From assembly GCA_020698575.1 (NCBI GenBank), contig CM036243.1:22737403-22801402 (forward strand): a stretch of DNA of 64,000 nucleotides. Reading direction: 5' to 3'. A program made the translations under genes and the position numbers. The notes under the pieces were generated by a model. It made no database searches. It saw only the letters and a list, made by a program, of their open reading frames with translations, and was not told the DNA's origin. Positions 38,578 through 50,300 of this stretch are shown one piece after another. Source of the DNA: Bostrychus sinensis (taxonomy: Eukaryota > Chordata > Actinopteri > Gobiiformes > Eleotridae). How positions within the stretch are numbered: the stretch's first letter is position 1; each line of letters opens with the position of its first letter.

Positions 38578-38790
38578 GTACTATTGTATTATTACTACAA
38601 ATATTACTATCTCTGCAATTATTTCTACTGTTACTACCACTGCTGTTTTTACTACTACAACTACTATCATGAAGTCTACTGTTATTACTATATTGTCAAT
38701 AAATGCTTCCAAATATCTTGTGAAAGTATGTTTTAGAAAATGAAAAGAAAAGAAAGTACATATTATTTAAAATGTACTGAAGTAAATTCC
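38578..38790 (+). repeat. Degenerate ACT/ATT trinucleotide array with flanking repeat
   Basis: Imperfect ACT, ATT and ACC triplets run for about 120 bp and are followed by AAGTATGTTTTAGAAAATG. The same 3' flank follows the array at 44465-44720, so both belong to one dispersed repeat. Confidence 0.65.
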
Positions 38791-40815
38791 TTGAGTATCT
38801 AGTTACTGTTCTCTGCTGGCTGGGAGTGCTCCTTGAAGATGCATGAAGACCTGAAGTCTGGCATGTGTTAAAATCTAATCGGACTGCATATTTCAGGAAT
38901 GCTCCACACATATTTGTCAAAATACAAGTCCAGGGATATACCGAGGAAACCTAGCATCATACTATATGGGAGATTAAACCGGACAGCTCTCCAGCACTGC
39001 CCTGTCCCTCCACTGTCCTGGTCCCTCTGGCAGGGTGGATGGGCATGATGGCAACCTGTCTACACTAATTTCTCTCGAATTGTGGACCGTAGAAAGAGTG
39101 GAAATACAGCCATGTTTAAGACGGAGGCCCTTGGGGAGCAGGCGAGTGCCAGGCATGGAGCAGCTGCTAAATGGGGATCCACACAGGAGCAGCCCCTAAT
39201 GGACTCACACACTGTTTTGTGGCAACAGCAGACATCAGTTTCACCAGTCTTCTCTGCCCTGTCCTACTGTTGTTACAGCTCCCTCTGCAAATCATATTAG
39301 TCAGGCTAAAAGCACTGTCTCAAAGGGGCCTGTCACTGGAGGTCATTTTACAGCATTTATCAACACAAGAATAATTTCAGAGAAGCATTTGCAGAAAACA
39401 AAACAAGCTTATTACATCTGCCAAAAAGGTTATACTTTCTTAAGTGTTGGTTGTTGTTTTTTTGTCTGGAAAAACAAGTGATTTGTTTTTGGTGTTTATC
39501 CAGAACACTGTCTGAATCCAATTTTTTTTAAAGAATTCTCTACCAGTTGCGACTTGTGCTGAACAATTTTGGACTTTTTAAAAATCCAATATTACAATTT
39601 ACAATATGTTGTTATTTTACACTATATATGAGCTACACAAAGTTACCCCAGATAAAATAAATGTTTCTAGGCTAGACTTACTTCATGTTATTAAAAAATA
39701 ACATACATTTTTATGAATTACATTTTTTTAACCAATTAAATTACAGAAGTATCATGTAAACATGTAATAATTATGGCATCAAAGTACTACTGACAAATCA
39801 CAATGGTCTCTGTGGGTATTTAAATAAATTCAAGAAACAAGTGATAACACACAGAGGTTTGCTAACTAAGTATATCTTACTGTCAGCGACAGAAAAATAA
39901 ATTGTATAATAAATAAAGTGTAAAATTACCAACAATTAAAAATATTGCATTTACTTGCAAAAGCAATTTCAGTTTTCAGTTCAGTCCTAAATTCGAAATG
40001 CCAACTATATAAACTTCAGCCACAAGGGGTCAATGAAGGAACACATGATTAGTTTTAGTGGATTCTTTACCATTATCATACAGGAGGACTTTTAATGCAT
40101 AAAGCATTTACCCTTGAACTACAAGCTAACTACAGGCACTGTGTAAGTGATTATGGGTACTACTTCACTCAATAACTTTTTACTAATATACTATTGTTTA
40201 TTCACAAATCTTCAACAGTGTCATGTTCTAAAGTCTTACACAGACTTTGGGCTCAGAAGCAGCCAGCTGGTCCTGGATTTGCTCCTGAGCTCCTGATACT
40301 GTCTTAGCTTATGTATGCTGCATGCAGTGGCTTCCCAGTGACTTAATATAATACATCCATAATGTCCACAGATGTGACTAGAGACTGTAGAAATCCTGGA
40401 TTGAGGAGACGAAATTTTCTGAGGTGACCTGAGCAAATAGGTGAGGAGCGATGTGTGAGAGTGTGACATGGAAATGGAGTAGGATATTTATCACCATTTG
40501 GGAAGAGTGAGAATTTACTTTAATGAAGAGAGAATGAGGGTGAGGGTAGAAAGGCACAGTGGGACTTAGATCAAGTGATGATTAAATGTATTAGATTCAG
40601 CCAAAATTAGCCAGTTGTACAGTTCGTCTTTGTTTATTTACACCTTACCTAGACCTACTTAAGGGTCAGTGGAAGCTTTGTGTTAAGCCATTTTAAGCTT
40701 TTTTGTATTATAATTTGGAGTTTATGTTTTAGCCGGCATTAGTTTGTCTGTTAGCAAGATAATAGACCATCTGGATCAAGGAGTTGTATCTGAATCATTG
40801 TGAAAAGAGGGCCTT

Positions 40816-41130
40816 AGATACTAAAACCAGCCACAAGGGGTCAGTGTAGGAACTAATTATTTGTTTTAGTGGATTCTTTAGAAGGGCTTTTAATGGATAG
40901 AGCATTCCTCCCTGAACTAGAAGATTACCAAGCCCTGGTCTAGGCAGTATGCTGTATATAACTCTACCATTGCGAGATGTGGCAAGGTGTCAGTGAAGGA
41001 ACACATGGTTGGTTTTAGTGTATTCTCCAGTGTGGGTTCAATAGATAAGATCTCTGTTTCAAGTCCATATCTGGACACTATATCTTTACAGTTGCGAGAT
41101 AGGGCTAATGTCTTGGTAGAGGTCTGCACT
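40816..41130 (+). repeat. Compound repeat with CCACAAGGGGTCA and CCATTGCGAGAT blocks
   Basis: CAGCCACAAGGGGTCAGTG and TTTTAGTGGATTCTTTA occur here and at 40016-40075. The block CCATTGCGAGAT recurs at about 19479 and 40967, with a variant at 41091. Inverted copies lie near 54925-54950 and 16365-16390. The pattern suggests one dispersed element in several pieces. Confidence 0.55.
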
Positions 41131-42007
41131 CTCTAAGTTTAAGCCTGCTTTTAAGCAGTGGGAACATAGTGACATTTCAGAGTCATCCTGGAGCAGGTGT
41201 CTGATTTTGAATTCACTTTTTATGAGACTGAAGGGACACCGGCCAACTGCTGTCTCATGGCTGGGCTACATAACTTTGCAGGGATCATGTTATTTTTGGC
41301 TCCGAGTGTAATGCTCACTAGTTGCTGCTCGGGGATTCACAGATGACAAACATGCCAAAGATGCCAGCGCCACATGAACTATTTATAGTATTTACTTGTA
41401 ATCTGAAAAAGCATCTTTGGGTTTGTTGTAGGGACATGGACATGGTTCACAGGGGTACAACGTGTCATTTGAGGAGGATTTGGCAGGACATACCAGTGGG
41501 CTTTTCATACTTAGGAAAGGCTGGTCGACTTCATTTCTTATGGAGGCAGGAACAGGTTTCTAGTGTCACCTCAGAGTCACTGGCATATTAGTGCATGCAT
41601 TGATAACATTATTCACATACCATGGGTGGCTGGCAGAAAGGCCTCACCTGTGATATTTTCAGTAAGTCCAATGTATTTCTTTTTTTTTTTTTACATTCTT
41701 GCTATTTATGGACCATGATGGTAGAGATATTGGAAAAGCAAGGGGATGAATCAGACATAGACTGCTCCAATCGCATAATCCTCTACAAGGTGAGCTACCT
41801 AAATCTAGACGGTGACACAGTAAAGTGCCAACTCGGCTGGATGATATTCTTATTCTTGTTTAGAGTTAAAATTACTACTGTTGTGCTGTTCACACACAGT
41901 TTACTCTTTAGTTTTACTCTAAGTTTGTAGTAGTGTTAGAGCATTTTTTTAGCTATAATTATACTTGTCCAAAGGATGTGAATGTAGAATTATATGTACT
42001 GTAGGTA

Positions 42008-42013
42008 TTTATT
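42008..42013 (-). terminator. Candidate myadml2 polyadenylation signal
   Basis: Plus-strand TTTATT gives AATAAA on the minus strand, about 275 bp beyond the myadml2 stop codon. Confidence 0.4.
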
Positions 42014-42019
42014 AGCCAG

Positions 42020-42154
42020 CCACAGAGCTTCTTTGTGCCGGCCCACATTCTGGACAAATGGAGAGGGCTGTGTCAGGAAGGGCATCTGGCATAAAACTTA
42101 TCAATTTGCAAATCACTGACTACTAGGAGGCAGATGACTATGCAACCAAATAAG
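42020..42154 (+). repeat. SINE-like interspersed repeat, copy 2
   Basis: It contains GTGTCAGGAAGGGCATCTGG, AAATCACTGAC and CTAGGAGGCAGATGACTATG in the order seen at 20930 and 59590. It lies in the presumed myadml2 3' UTR, antisense to the gene. Confidence 0.65.
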
Positions 42155-42288
42155 AAGATTTATATTTGAAAGACAGCCTATTTAACTGACCGGGAAAGTC
42201 CACTGAGACATTTTTAAACTTTTACTGATAACAAAAAAATCATGGCTTGTCTGGTCCTTTGGCACAATAAGTAGTAACTGTGTGAGGT

Positions 42289-43607
42289 CTATACATGTCG
42301 GGCAGTGGGGAAACGCGAGGAGACAAATCTCATTGTCTGGGAGTACATAAGGTCAGCCACATACAGGATGAGGTTGACGAAGGAGAAGACTGCCACCACA
42401 AGCTTACTGTCCCAGGGACACTTCCCCCTGGTGCATGAGTACGGTCGCTCTGGAGACCCATATTTAGAGTCAAAACAGAAGATGGGCCATATGACCGATG
42501 CACTCAGGTACAGGAGCACCTCCAGGAGCGTGCACACCACCACAAAACGCTCAAAGGGCATGCACAACACAGTTTTGGTCTTCCCACACATTGTCATTAA
42601 AACCACCACAGATGTGAGAGCGAAGCAGAAAGAGTACACAGCAACACAGTAGATGGTGGCTTCATATCGGGAATACTCGCTTCTGTTAGCCAGAGCTCCA
42701 AAAATAATGCAGGCCACAAAACCCTGGACTACCTTGAGGAGCCCAGAGACTGTAGCCATGTATCCCACCACGGCTTGGCCCGGCTTGGCTCGGCACAGGG
42801 CCACCTCTGCCCCATAGGCCACTGTACCCAGGATTGAACACACTGTGACGGCAATGCGGAAGTCCCGGATGTGGCAGCCATCATAGGGGCACTCAGACCG
42901 AACAAAGAAGAGCGGGTAGACCACAGAAGCTGTTGCATACCTGAAGACAGTAGAAAGAGTGTAAAGACAATGTTTTCAAAGCAAGAACATGAATCACTTA
43001 TTGATCGGTTGTTATTTATTTAAGTGTAATGATAACATTTAGTGTGTGCTTTTGTGGCTTCATCCCACCATCCAAAGATATGCATGTTAAGTTGAAATAT
43101 AAATGTAAATTACCCACAGTGAAAAAATTTCATTGGTGATGGTCTGTCTCTAAATGACATCCCTGCCATAAAACAGTGACTATCCAGGATGTATCCCTAT
43201 ATTTATAGTAGGTGGGATAGGCAGCCCATATGACTCTTACTAAAAAAGGGGAGATTTATAGTATTTCAAACAATCGCTAATTCTTTCATTTAAATGTTAT
43301 CGTTTAATCATGTAACAGAGACTTACATTAGTGTTGCGAAGGCCGCACATGTCACAGTGATGTTGTCCCAGGAAATGGGCAGGCAGCTGTAGAGACGAGT
43401 AGCATCCAGGAAGAAGATCACAACGGACATGGCAAAGCAGAAGCACCATGCAGCCATACAAAACTCCCCATGTGACCCGCTGTAACCTGCAGCATGGGAT
43501 ATCATGGCAATCACAGTACAGCCCAGAGCCAGCTGACACAGACGGGCAGCACCCAGAGGAGAGAAGAGTGCCCTTTTGTTGAGGTATGGGCCAGCCTGGG
43601 GATCCAT
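42289..43607 (-). CDS. myadml2: Myeloid-associated differentiation marker-like protein 2 (two coding exons)
   Basis: This is a multi-pass membrane protein with MARVEL domains. Its role is poorly known; family members sit in membrane-apposition and raft-like domains. Coding exons 43327-43607 and 42289-42940 join in phase 2 to give 310 residues, close to the human length. Family landmarks are MDPQAGPYLN, QLALGCTVIAMISHAAGYSG and GEFCMAAWCFCFAMSVV in exon 1, then YATASVVYPLFF, GYMATVSGLLKVVQGFVACI, YLSASVIWPIFCFDSKYG and the end of the last membrane helix (VADLMYSQTMRFV) in exon 2. Hydrophobic segments suggest eight membrane spans in two MARVEL units. Any 5' UTR exon would lie to the right, before about 44.2 kb. 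It sits between pycr1 and aspscr1 as in human, except that NOTUM is missing. Confidence 0.95.
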
Positions 43608-44399
43608 AACTGGGTCAGTGGGGTAAAAAATAAACCAGGAAGGACTGTAGGGACTTCAAGGCCCAGAAACAGTTTTATAAATCCAAATGTTGTTTAGTAA
43701 AAAAGTTGAAGTTTTGGGTCGAATCCAAGTCACCAAAAACAGGAGTCAACTTTGGCACCTGTGGAGTTAAGTCCTTGGTCCATCAATATCTCAACTTCAT
43801 CAAAGCAAAGCAAAGAAAACTGAATGCGGATTAAGAAAATAGCTTTTCAACTCAGCTAACAGTTCAATCAGTTTCTCCCACCTTCTTTTGCAGCTATCCC
43901 TTTGTAGTCCTGAGAGGTCAGCTGGTTTGCTCCTACTGTGCCAGTTGTCTTGCTGCTTCACTTTTCTCTAATTCATTCACTCCGATGTCCTACTTCTCTG
44001 TTAGTGAATGTGGCACACGTTCTTGAAGGTACACTCGCATGCTAAGAAAAAAAAAACCCTTGCTAATAATCCATGTATTCAGAACTGTGTCAAATCCCAC
44101 CAGGTAAGAGGTAGCCCCGTGTGTAAGTAGAAAGCCAATCCTCTCGCTGTTCCACATGAGAGGCTAGGCGGTAAACATTATCAATCTATCCTTCTCATCT
44201 TCTTACTTTCTTTTTTGTGACACCCTTTCACCCTCGTCACTATCCCACCTCCGTCCACTAGGACGGGTCGGGGGGGTGTGTGTGTGTGGGGGGGGGCAGC
44301 CCATCAGTCAGAATGGGAGTTATTTAGGGTTGGGCCAATAACAGATGTGTGTGTGCTGGACATGTGGCTGGGTGTAAACAGCCCCTGGGAAAATGTGAG

Positions 44400-44790
44400 A
44401 GGACTGAAGTAAAAACAATGTTACTTCCAAAGTACTTGACAAATTTTTTTCTTGAGTAATATTAAAAAAGTACTGAGTGTGGTAGTAATAGACTTACTGG
44501 TACTACCACTACTTCCATTACTATAGCTACTGTACTGCTGTTGCTGCTACCTCTACAAATACTACCACTACTACTACTACACTACTATTACCTAATGCTA
44601 AGATTTCTAAAACTACTTCTGTTAATACTGTTAGATTTATAACTACTACCACAGCTACTACTCCTCTTACCACTACTACTCCTACAGGTACAGTATTACA
44701 GCACATATTGCCATAAAAAAGTATGTTTTAGAAAATGCACTGAGATAGTACAGTTTTGTCCAAACCATACTTAAAAGTAAATTACTGTTA
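44400..44790 (+). repeat. ACT/CTA trinucleotide array with flanking repeat
   Basis: The array of ACT and CTA triplets at about 44480-44690 is flanked by AAGTACTTGAC on one side and AAGTATGTTTTAGAAAATG on the other. It is related to the copy at 38578-38790. Confidence 0.65.
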
Positions 44791-44799
44791 GGGGTACAT

Positions 44800-46860
44800 A
44801 CATATAATTATATCCCACCATTGAAAAAAATATAGCAAAGCTTATTACATTGCAATAAATTAAAGGTAGATTTCATACACACTTAAAAGTATTTGTTGCC
44901 TATAGATGACTATATACACATCATGATTGTTTGGTTAATGAATTAAATAGAGAAAGATCCAAAGCTAAACAGCCTCAGACAGAAAAAGACCTGCTGCGGT
45001 AAAAATGCAGTGCAATTACAACATGTTAATACAGTAGTATGTATCTTTTGTCCAAGTAGGTTAGATATTTAAAGTCTACTTTTAGGAAAAAAATGTTTAA
45101 ATTTTTGGCAAGCAGTTAATCCCAACACACCTTTATATTCTAAGATGAGGCCACCACATTGGGTCAAGTTCACACACAGGACTTCTTTAGACTCTTAGAC
45201 TCTTAGACTGCAGTTTTGACCAACTGTTGTTCATCCGTTTATTATTGCTGAACATTTATGAAGGTTTAAAGAAATGGCCCGACACAAAAAGACGTAATCA
45301 TCCGGCAACTTTAACACTTTCACCTTTAAAGCACTTCAAAATGTCGTCTGTCTTTAACATCAGTGAGTCATTGAGGTTGAGGACTTAACACTTATGTTTT
45401 AGAGAAGTAATAAAAGCTAAATGTACAAGAATCCACACATTGATTAATTACTCAACTATATTAGTTAGAGTTTACATTCATCCTATGCTGAAAAGACAGT
45501 AATGCAGCTCTCAGGTTTGGTCTCTGTCTCCACCTACAGGTGATGGGTGTCTTCAAAAGTAACAAAATTTATGAAATTAAAAAAACACTTTTGTAGAGCT
45601 TCGTTTTTAAAAACAAAGCAAAGTTGTATCAGTGGGCCCTCAAATTTTCTTAATCATAAAATATGTTATTGCACACATTATTTATTATTAATCATGAATT
45701 ATAGCTATATATGAATAATTTATTATCATGAATTTTGGCTATAGCCAACAGTAGGCTATACCGTATAGCATTAACTGTAGAAAGCATATGTAGTATTAAA
45801 AAACAATTAATTATTACTGAATAGAAAGTGTCTGAAACAGTAAAAAGGCTGGAAACACCTGTTGTTTGTGAAGTAATCAGCAGGTGGTGCTGTAGCAGAG
45901 ATCCACAAACGCTCCTTCAAGCATAGCCGCAGAAATGCCTGCACTTGTCAGGTTATCAATACATAAATGTGTCTGATGTAGTTATTCAGTGCATACTGTG
46001 TTATCATAGATTCAGAATTAGCACAAGACCTGTGCTTAAATGATTTCTGATATCTAACCAAACCTGGTGTTGGGGTTTATGATCCTTCACTAGAATACAC
46101 AATACAGCATCACCAAATGTCCTTGGCTTTATCTGGCATCAAAGTGTCTGGGGCATTTGGCAGAAATTAATTTACAGGATTAATACATGTTGTATTGAAC
46201 ACCAAAGAAACGTTCTCTCTCTCTCCTCAATGTTCAGCCTCTAATGCTTTGGTCAAATGAGTACAATTTAGAGTCAAGGACGGGACAGAGCACTGTTACA
46301 TGTTCTGACTGGCCATAGGGAGGTGATAAATTTTGTTAGTAAAAAGCTGCAAACAAGCATAATATTGCATATGAATTAAACTGAGGACATCTTACTCTGC
46401 GTTACAATAATATGCCTAAATCTTGCTCAGACATCAATCAGTCATTGATGTAGTAAGTGGTTTCTCTCACAAATGCCGCAAAAAGAAGTGCAATATCAAT
46501 GTGACTACTCTAGCTTTAATAAACTATTTTTACCTCCTTTTCCCAGAATGACTTTGTTGCTTTGTTAGTTTGTTAGCAATGTAACACAAAAAATAATGGT
46601 CAGATTTTGATGTTTTTAGGAAAGTTTAGTAACGGCTCTAAGAAAAAAATATTTGTTTTTAGGGTGAATCTAATTCAATGACTGAATTAAGTCCAGCATT
46701 GTTTTTTATACTTGTTGTTTTTATACATTGTATGTTTAGTTGTAATGATTATGTGATTAATATGCAGTTATTCATGAGTTCAAGCCATAGATGGTAATAC
46801 ATTTCAAAAGACAGTATAAAAAAAGACATAAAATCTAGGCAGTATGTTAGTCCAACAATC
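44800..46860. other. myadml2-aspscr1 intergenic region
   Basis: No coding exon is supported here. The DNA is AT-rich. In human this interval holds NOTUM, and I find no trace of its coding exons. A copy of the GTTAGCAA/ACACAAAAAATAATGG repeat lies at about 46530-46625. Confidence 0.55.
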
Positions 46861-46866
46861 TTTATT
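46861..46866 (-). terminator. Candidate aspscr1 polyadenylation signal
   Basis: Plus-strand TTTATT (AATAAA on the minus strand) lies about 490 bp beyond the aspscr1 stop codon, the first such signal I found downstream. Confidence 0.4.
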
Positions 46867-46937
46867 TCTTTTTTTAAAACTCCAGACTTCCCATCACCTT
46901 TTCTTAAGGTCATGAAATATTCACTATTCAAGCATAA

Positions 46938-47195
46938 GATGTCTGTGAAGACTCTCACTCATCCAGGCTGATTGAATCTCAACAAAAGGTCATCTGGACT
47001 TGGTTTTTAACATTTCGCCTCTTATCCAAGAAGCTTTTAGTTTTAGGTCTAAAAACTCCTCCTTCCTAGGAGTATATAAACCAGCTCTCCTACCAGTTCA
47101 ATTTCAGAATTGAGAAAGCTAATTGGATAATAATAATTGAAACATCTTCACTTTAAAAACCAAGTACAGATGACTGCTTTTTAAACCTTTTGTCG
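46938..47195. mobile_element. 258-bp element with inverted arms and 13-bp flanking direct repeats
   Basis: The segment is bracketed by the 13-mer TATTCAAGCATAA at 46925-46937 and 47196-47208, which looks like a target-site duplication. Inside, 46981-47010 (ACAAAAGGTCATCTGGACTT onward) is the inverse of 47153-47194 apart from an 11-base insertion, so RNA across it could fold back. It lies in the predicted aspscr1 3' UTR. The family is unassigned. Confidence 0.65.
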
Positions 47196-47352
47196 TATTC
47201 AAGCATAACTGTTAAACCAACAGCATCTCCAAGTCCACTGCAGACAAGTTGAGAAGTGCAGCAAAGATTTAAGTGCGATAACAGTCCAGACAACTTCATC
47301 CTTTACAAGCCCCAGGTAAGATCAGTCCTCCAAAGAACTCACAGCAGCAGTC

Positions 47353-50300
47353 TCATTTCTTACCTGTGAACATAAGAAATCTGTGAATATCAGGAAAATT
47401 GTATTTTTATAGCAGACTTACAGCAATAGAGTGAAATGAAAAAATGTGGAGAAGATAAGCAAATTGAAGATGATAAATTTAAAAAACATCTTCTAATCGC
47501 AGTTCTGCATTTTGTTATTTAGAACAAAACTTTCTTTTTCTTAAATAACAGTGTCCCTGAATTTATTGTCTTTATTTTATTCCGTTTTGGGTGCAGGTGA
47601 CAACTATGGGCCTAAATTAGTTGGTGTGCACTCGGGTCAACGGCTCATTCTCACATTCATTCACTATGGGCAATTTACCTAAAACATGCATGTTTTGGGA
47701 TTCAGTGAGGAAGCCAGAGAGAACCCAGAAGACATGCCACAGAAATTTTAGAGTATGCCAATTATTTATCAAAAGCCAATGAATAAAGACAATATCTGTT
47801 TGTTTAATACATTATCTCAACACATTTATATATTTTATATTACTGGAAGTATTTCAGCGCTACAATGGTAAAAGGCCATGCCATGAGGTACAGTTGGTGT
47901 CTGTTCCCGACGTCCAATGGCTCCAGTCTCAATTCCTCATGGATACATCAAAACACATGCATGTATTTCTAATAAGACATGCTGTCCTTTGTAGGCATCC
48001 ACACATGGAGTCCATAATTCCCAATTCATCCCCCTCCTCTCGACCCGGTCCTTTCAACTCTCATCATGAAAGAAAACACAGCTACGACTTTCATTTGAGA
48101 TGCCCATGGACACACACAGAGATCAGCCTGAACTAAAAATGCACACAAACAACACAGAGGGACACAAAAGGAAGCCTTACTCTAAACAAAACAAAAACAT
48201 CAATACAGTACCCACAATAGAACAACAGGAAGGCGCAGTGCCCGGACTGACCACAGGGGCCCGCACCGTGTGATGTGGCCCAAAGCAAGCCCTCTTTGTC
48301 GGGGCCACGGCTGTCTGTAGTGGTCTCCAGAACCAGAGGGGGTGAGCATCCTGAACTAATTGCTTTGCCCTGACATGCATCCTTATCTTCTGAGTCAAGA
48401 GGAACTCAGCTTCAAAAAGGCCATTTCCTATTGACTGTGGCTTCATGCATTTACCACAACAAGAAAAGTGTGGTTTTAAGACATTTGTCCTTTTTATGCA
48501 GAAGAAATGACAGGAATGATTTTTAAGAAAAATGGGTGGAGCAATATGGTCAATTCCTTTTGATTGTACAATATGTATTTAGCGATTATTTTGAAGGTTT
48601 ATGCTGCCCATCGACTTTAAAACTTAGGCCACGTTGTCAAACACATAGAGCAAATTTGTAAACCATCAAAACATTAAAATAGCTGTTCAGTAATAAGGTA
48701 GCAGCTAAGAGTTTAATCATAGTGCAACTCACTGCAACAATAGGATTATAAGTGGGCAATTAGACTAATTAAATTAGGATATTGATTATCTTATATATTG
48801 TCAGGTGACTTTCTTCTTCTCACAGTCTGGCTAGTGATCATGATTGCAGTCACTGTATTCTGAATTGTCTTTTTTTTTTTTTTTTTTGCATGTTTAAAGT
48901 CTCAGTTATTCTCTGAAAATATAAAAAAACTGAGAAACTGAAAACCTGTTTAGTGTGATTAGAAAAACATATACAAGCCACAGCGTGTATTATAAAGGTT
49001 AAAAAGAAGAAATACGGGCATTACTTAAATGCAGAAGATGTTTGTCTTTCAACCGAAAGACTGTTAAACGTCTCAATACTGACATTTCACAGACAAGTTG
49101 TAGAGTCCATGTCCATTTAAAGTATTTTTGATCATTAAGTGCAAATTTATGTCATCACCTGGGAGTTTGAGCCACTTGGGTACCTTCGCTGGATCAGATC
49201 TTGGTTTAGTGGCCTGACTCAAGGTGGCTGTGTCTTCATGGGACAGCCCACTGGTGTCTATGTTCTGCTCTGGTGAAGACTGTGGTTCCTCTGGTTCCAG
49301 CAAATTACTTGAAGGTGTTTGTGATGGGAGCATGCAGCTGCGGTCAGAAAATAAAAGTGTTTGAATCAATTGCTTTTCAGTAGAGCAGTCATTTTTAATA
49401 GAAATATTTGTATTTAAATAATTGTGCGAGAAACACAGTCATATGTAAAAGTTCGGAAACCGCTGACAATTATAATTATTTTAATTTATAAGTTGTTGGG
49501 ATCAGCAACTTCATTTTGCCATATATAAAACCTTATGGATAAAGCAATATTCCATTAGTGAAATTAGGATTATTGGATTGACAGAAAATATAATTGAAAT
49601 TAGACATGTGCAAAATTTTGGTCACCCCAAACAAAAAATGTAATATTTAGTTGAGCCTTAGCCAAAAAAACAAAAAAACAAAACACTATACACCAGGGGT
49701 CACCAACTAAAATTCACCGAGGTCCAATTGGTGAAAATTTTCTCGCACAAAGGTCCGGAGCATCACAATGTTGATTTGTACCTCAAAAATAAATAAATAA
49801 AATCATTGTAGTCACATCAGTGTCTACATTATGGCAATAGCATTTTGCTAACATAAGCATTAGTTTAAAACTAGGGGATATCAAATAATAAAATAAAAAA
49901 GTTTTTTTTTCTTATGTTAATCAAATACAGTTTAAAAAAAATCAAACAAAATGCTTTTATAATGGTCCTTGGCTCAGAACACAGGAGACACAGGAGTTTA
50001 GAGCTGACCTCTGTTCCTTTCTACATCTGTCTCTCTCATTTCTCCGCTGTCTGTCTCACAGTCACCGCTCCATATGTTTCCAAATCCTCAGATCTGATTG
50101 GTTGATAGCGTCACACGCAAGATTTTCTGTCTGCTTTTACGCAGGAGACGATTCACCCATTAAAACTAAAGTGGAACGTACTGCGCCTCAAAACACAGGT
50201 TTTCTCTTAATTCTCTGGCGAATATGAGGCAGCTCTGTCCCCTGTGGAACAGAGGGACAGACACCGAGAGGAGAGGGGTGAGCTGTGGGACAGAGGGACA

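Larger units (their letters stand above)
34645..42000. other. pycr1-myadml2 intergenic region
   Basis: This is AT-rich DNA with no supported exon. It contains a trinucleotide-rich repeat (38578-38790) and copies of a CCACAAGGGGTCA repeat (40016-40075 and 40816-41130), listed separately. Confidence 0.6.

Noticed and set aside
44000..47000. Search for NOTUM exons
   Set aside because: No palmitoleoyl-hydrolase motifs or plausible exons were found by eye, so none is annotated.
48177..48446. 89-codon minus-strand open frame between aspscr1 exons
   Set aside because: It lies in the last intron, lacks phase-compatible splice sites and does not resemble TUG, whose reading frame is completed by the 11-nt exon.
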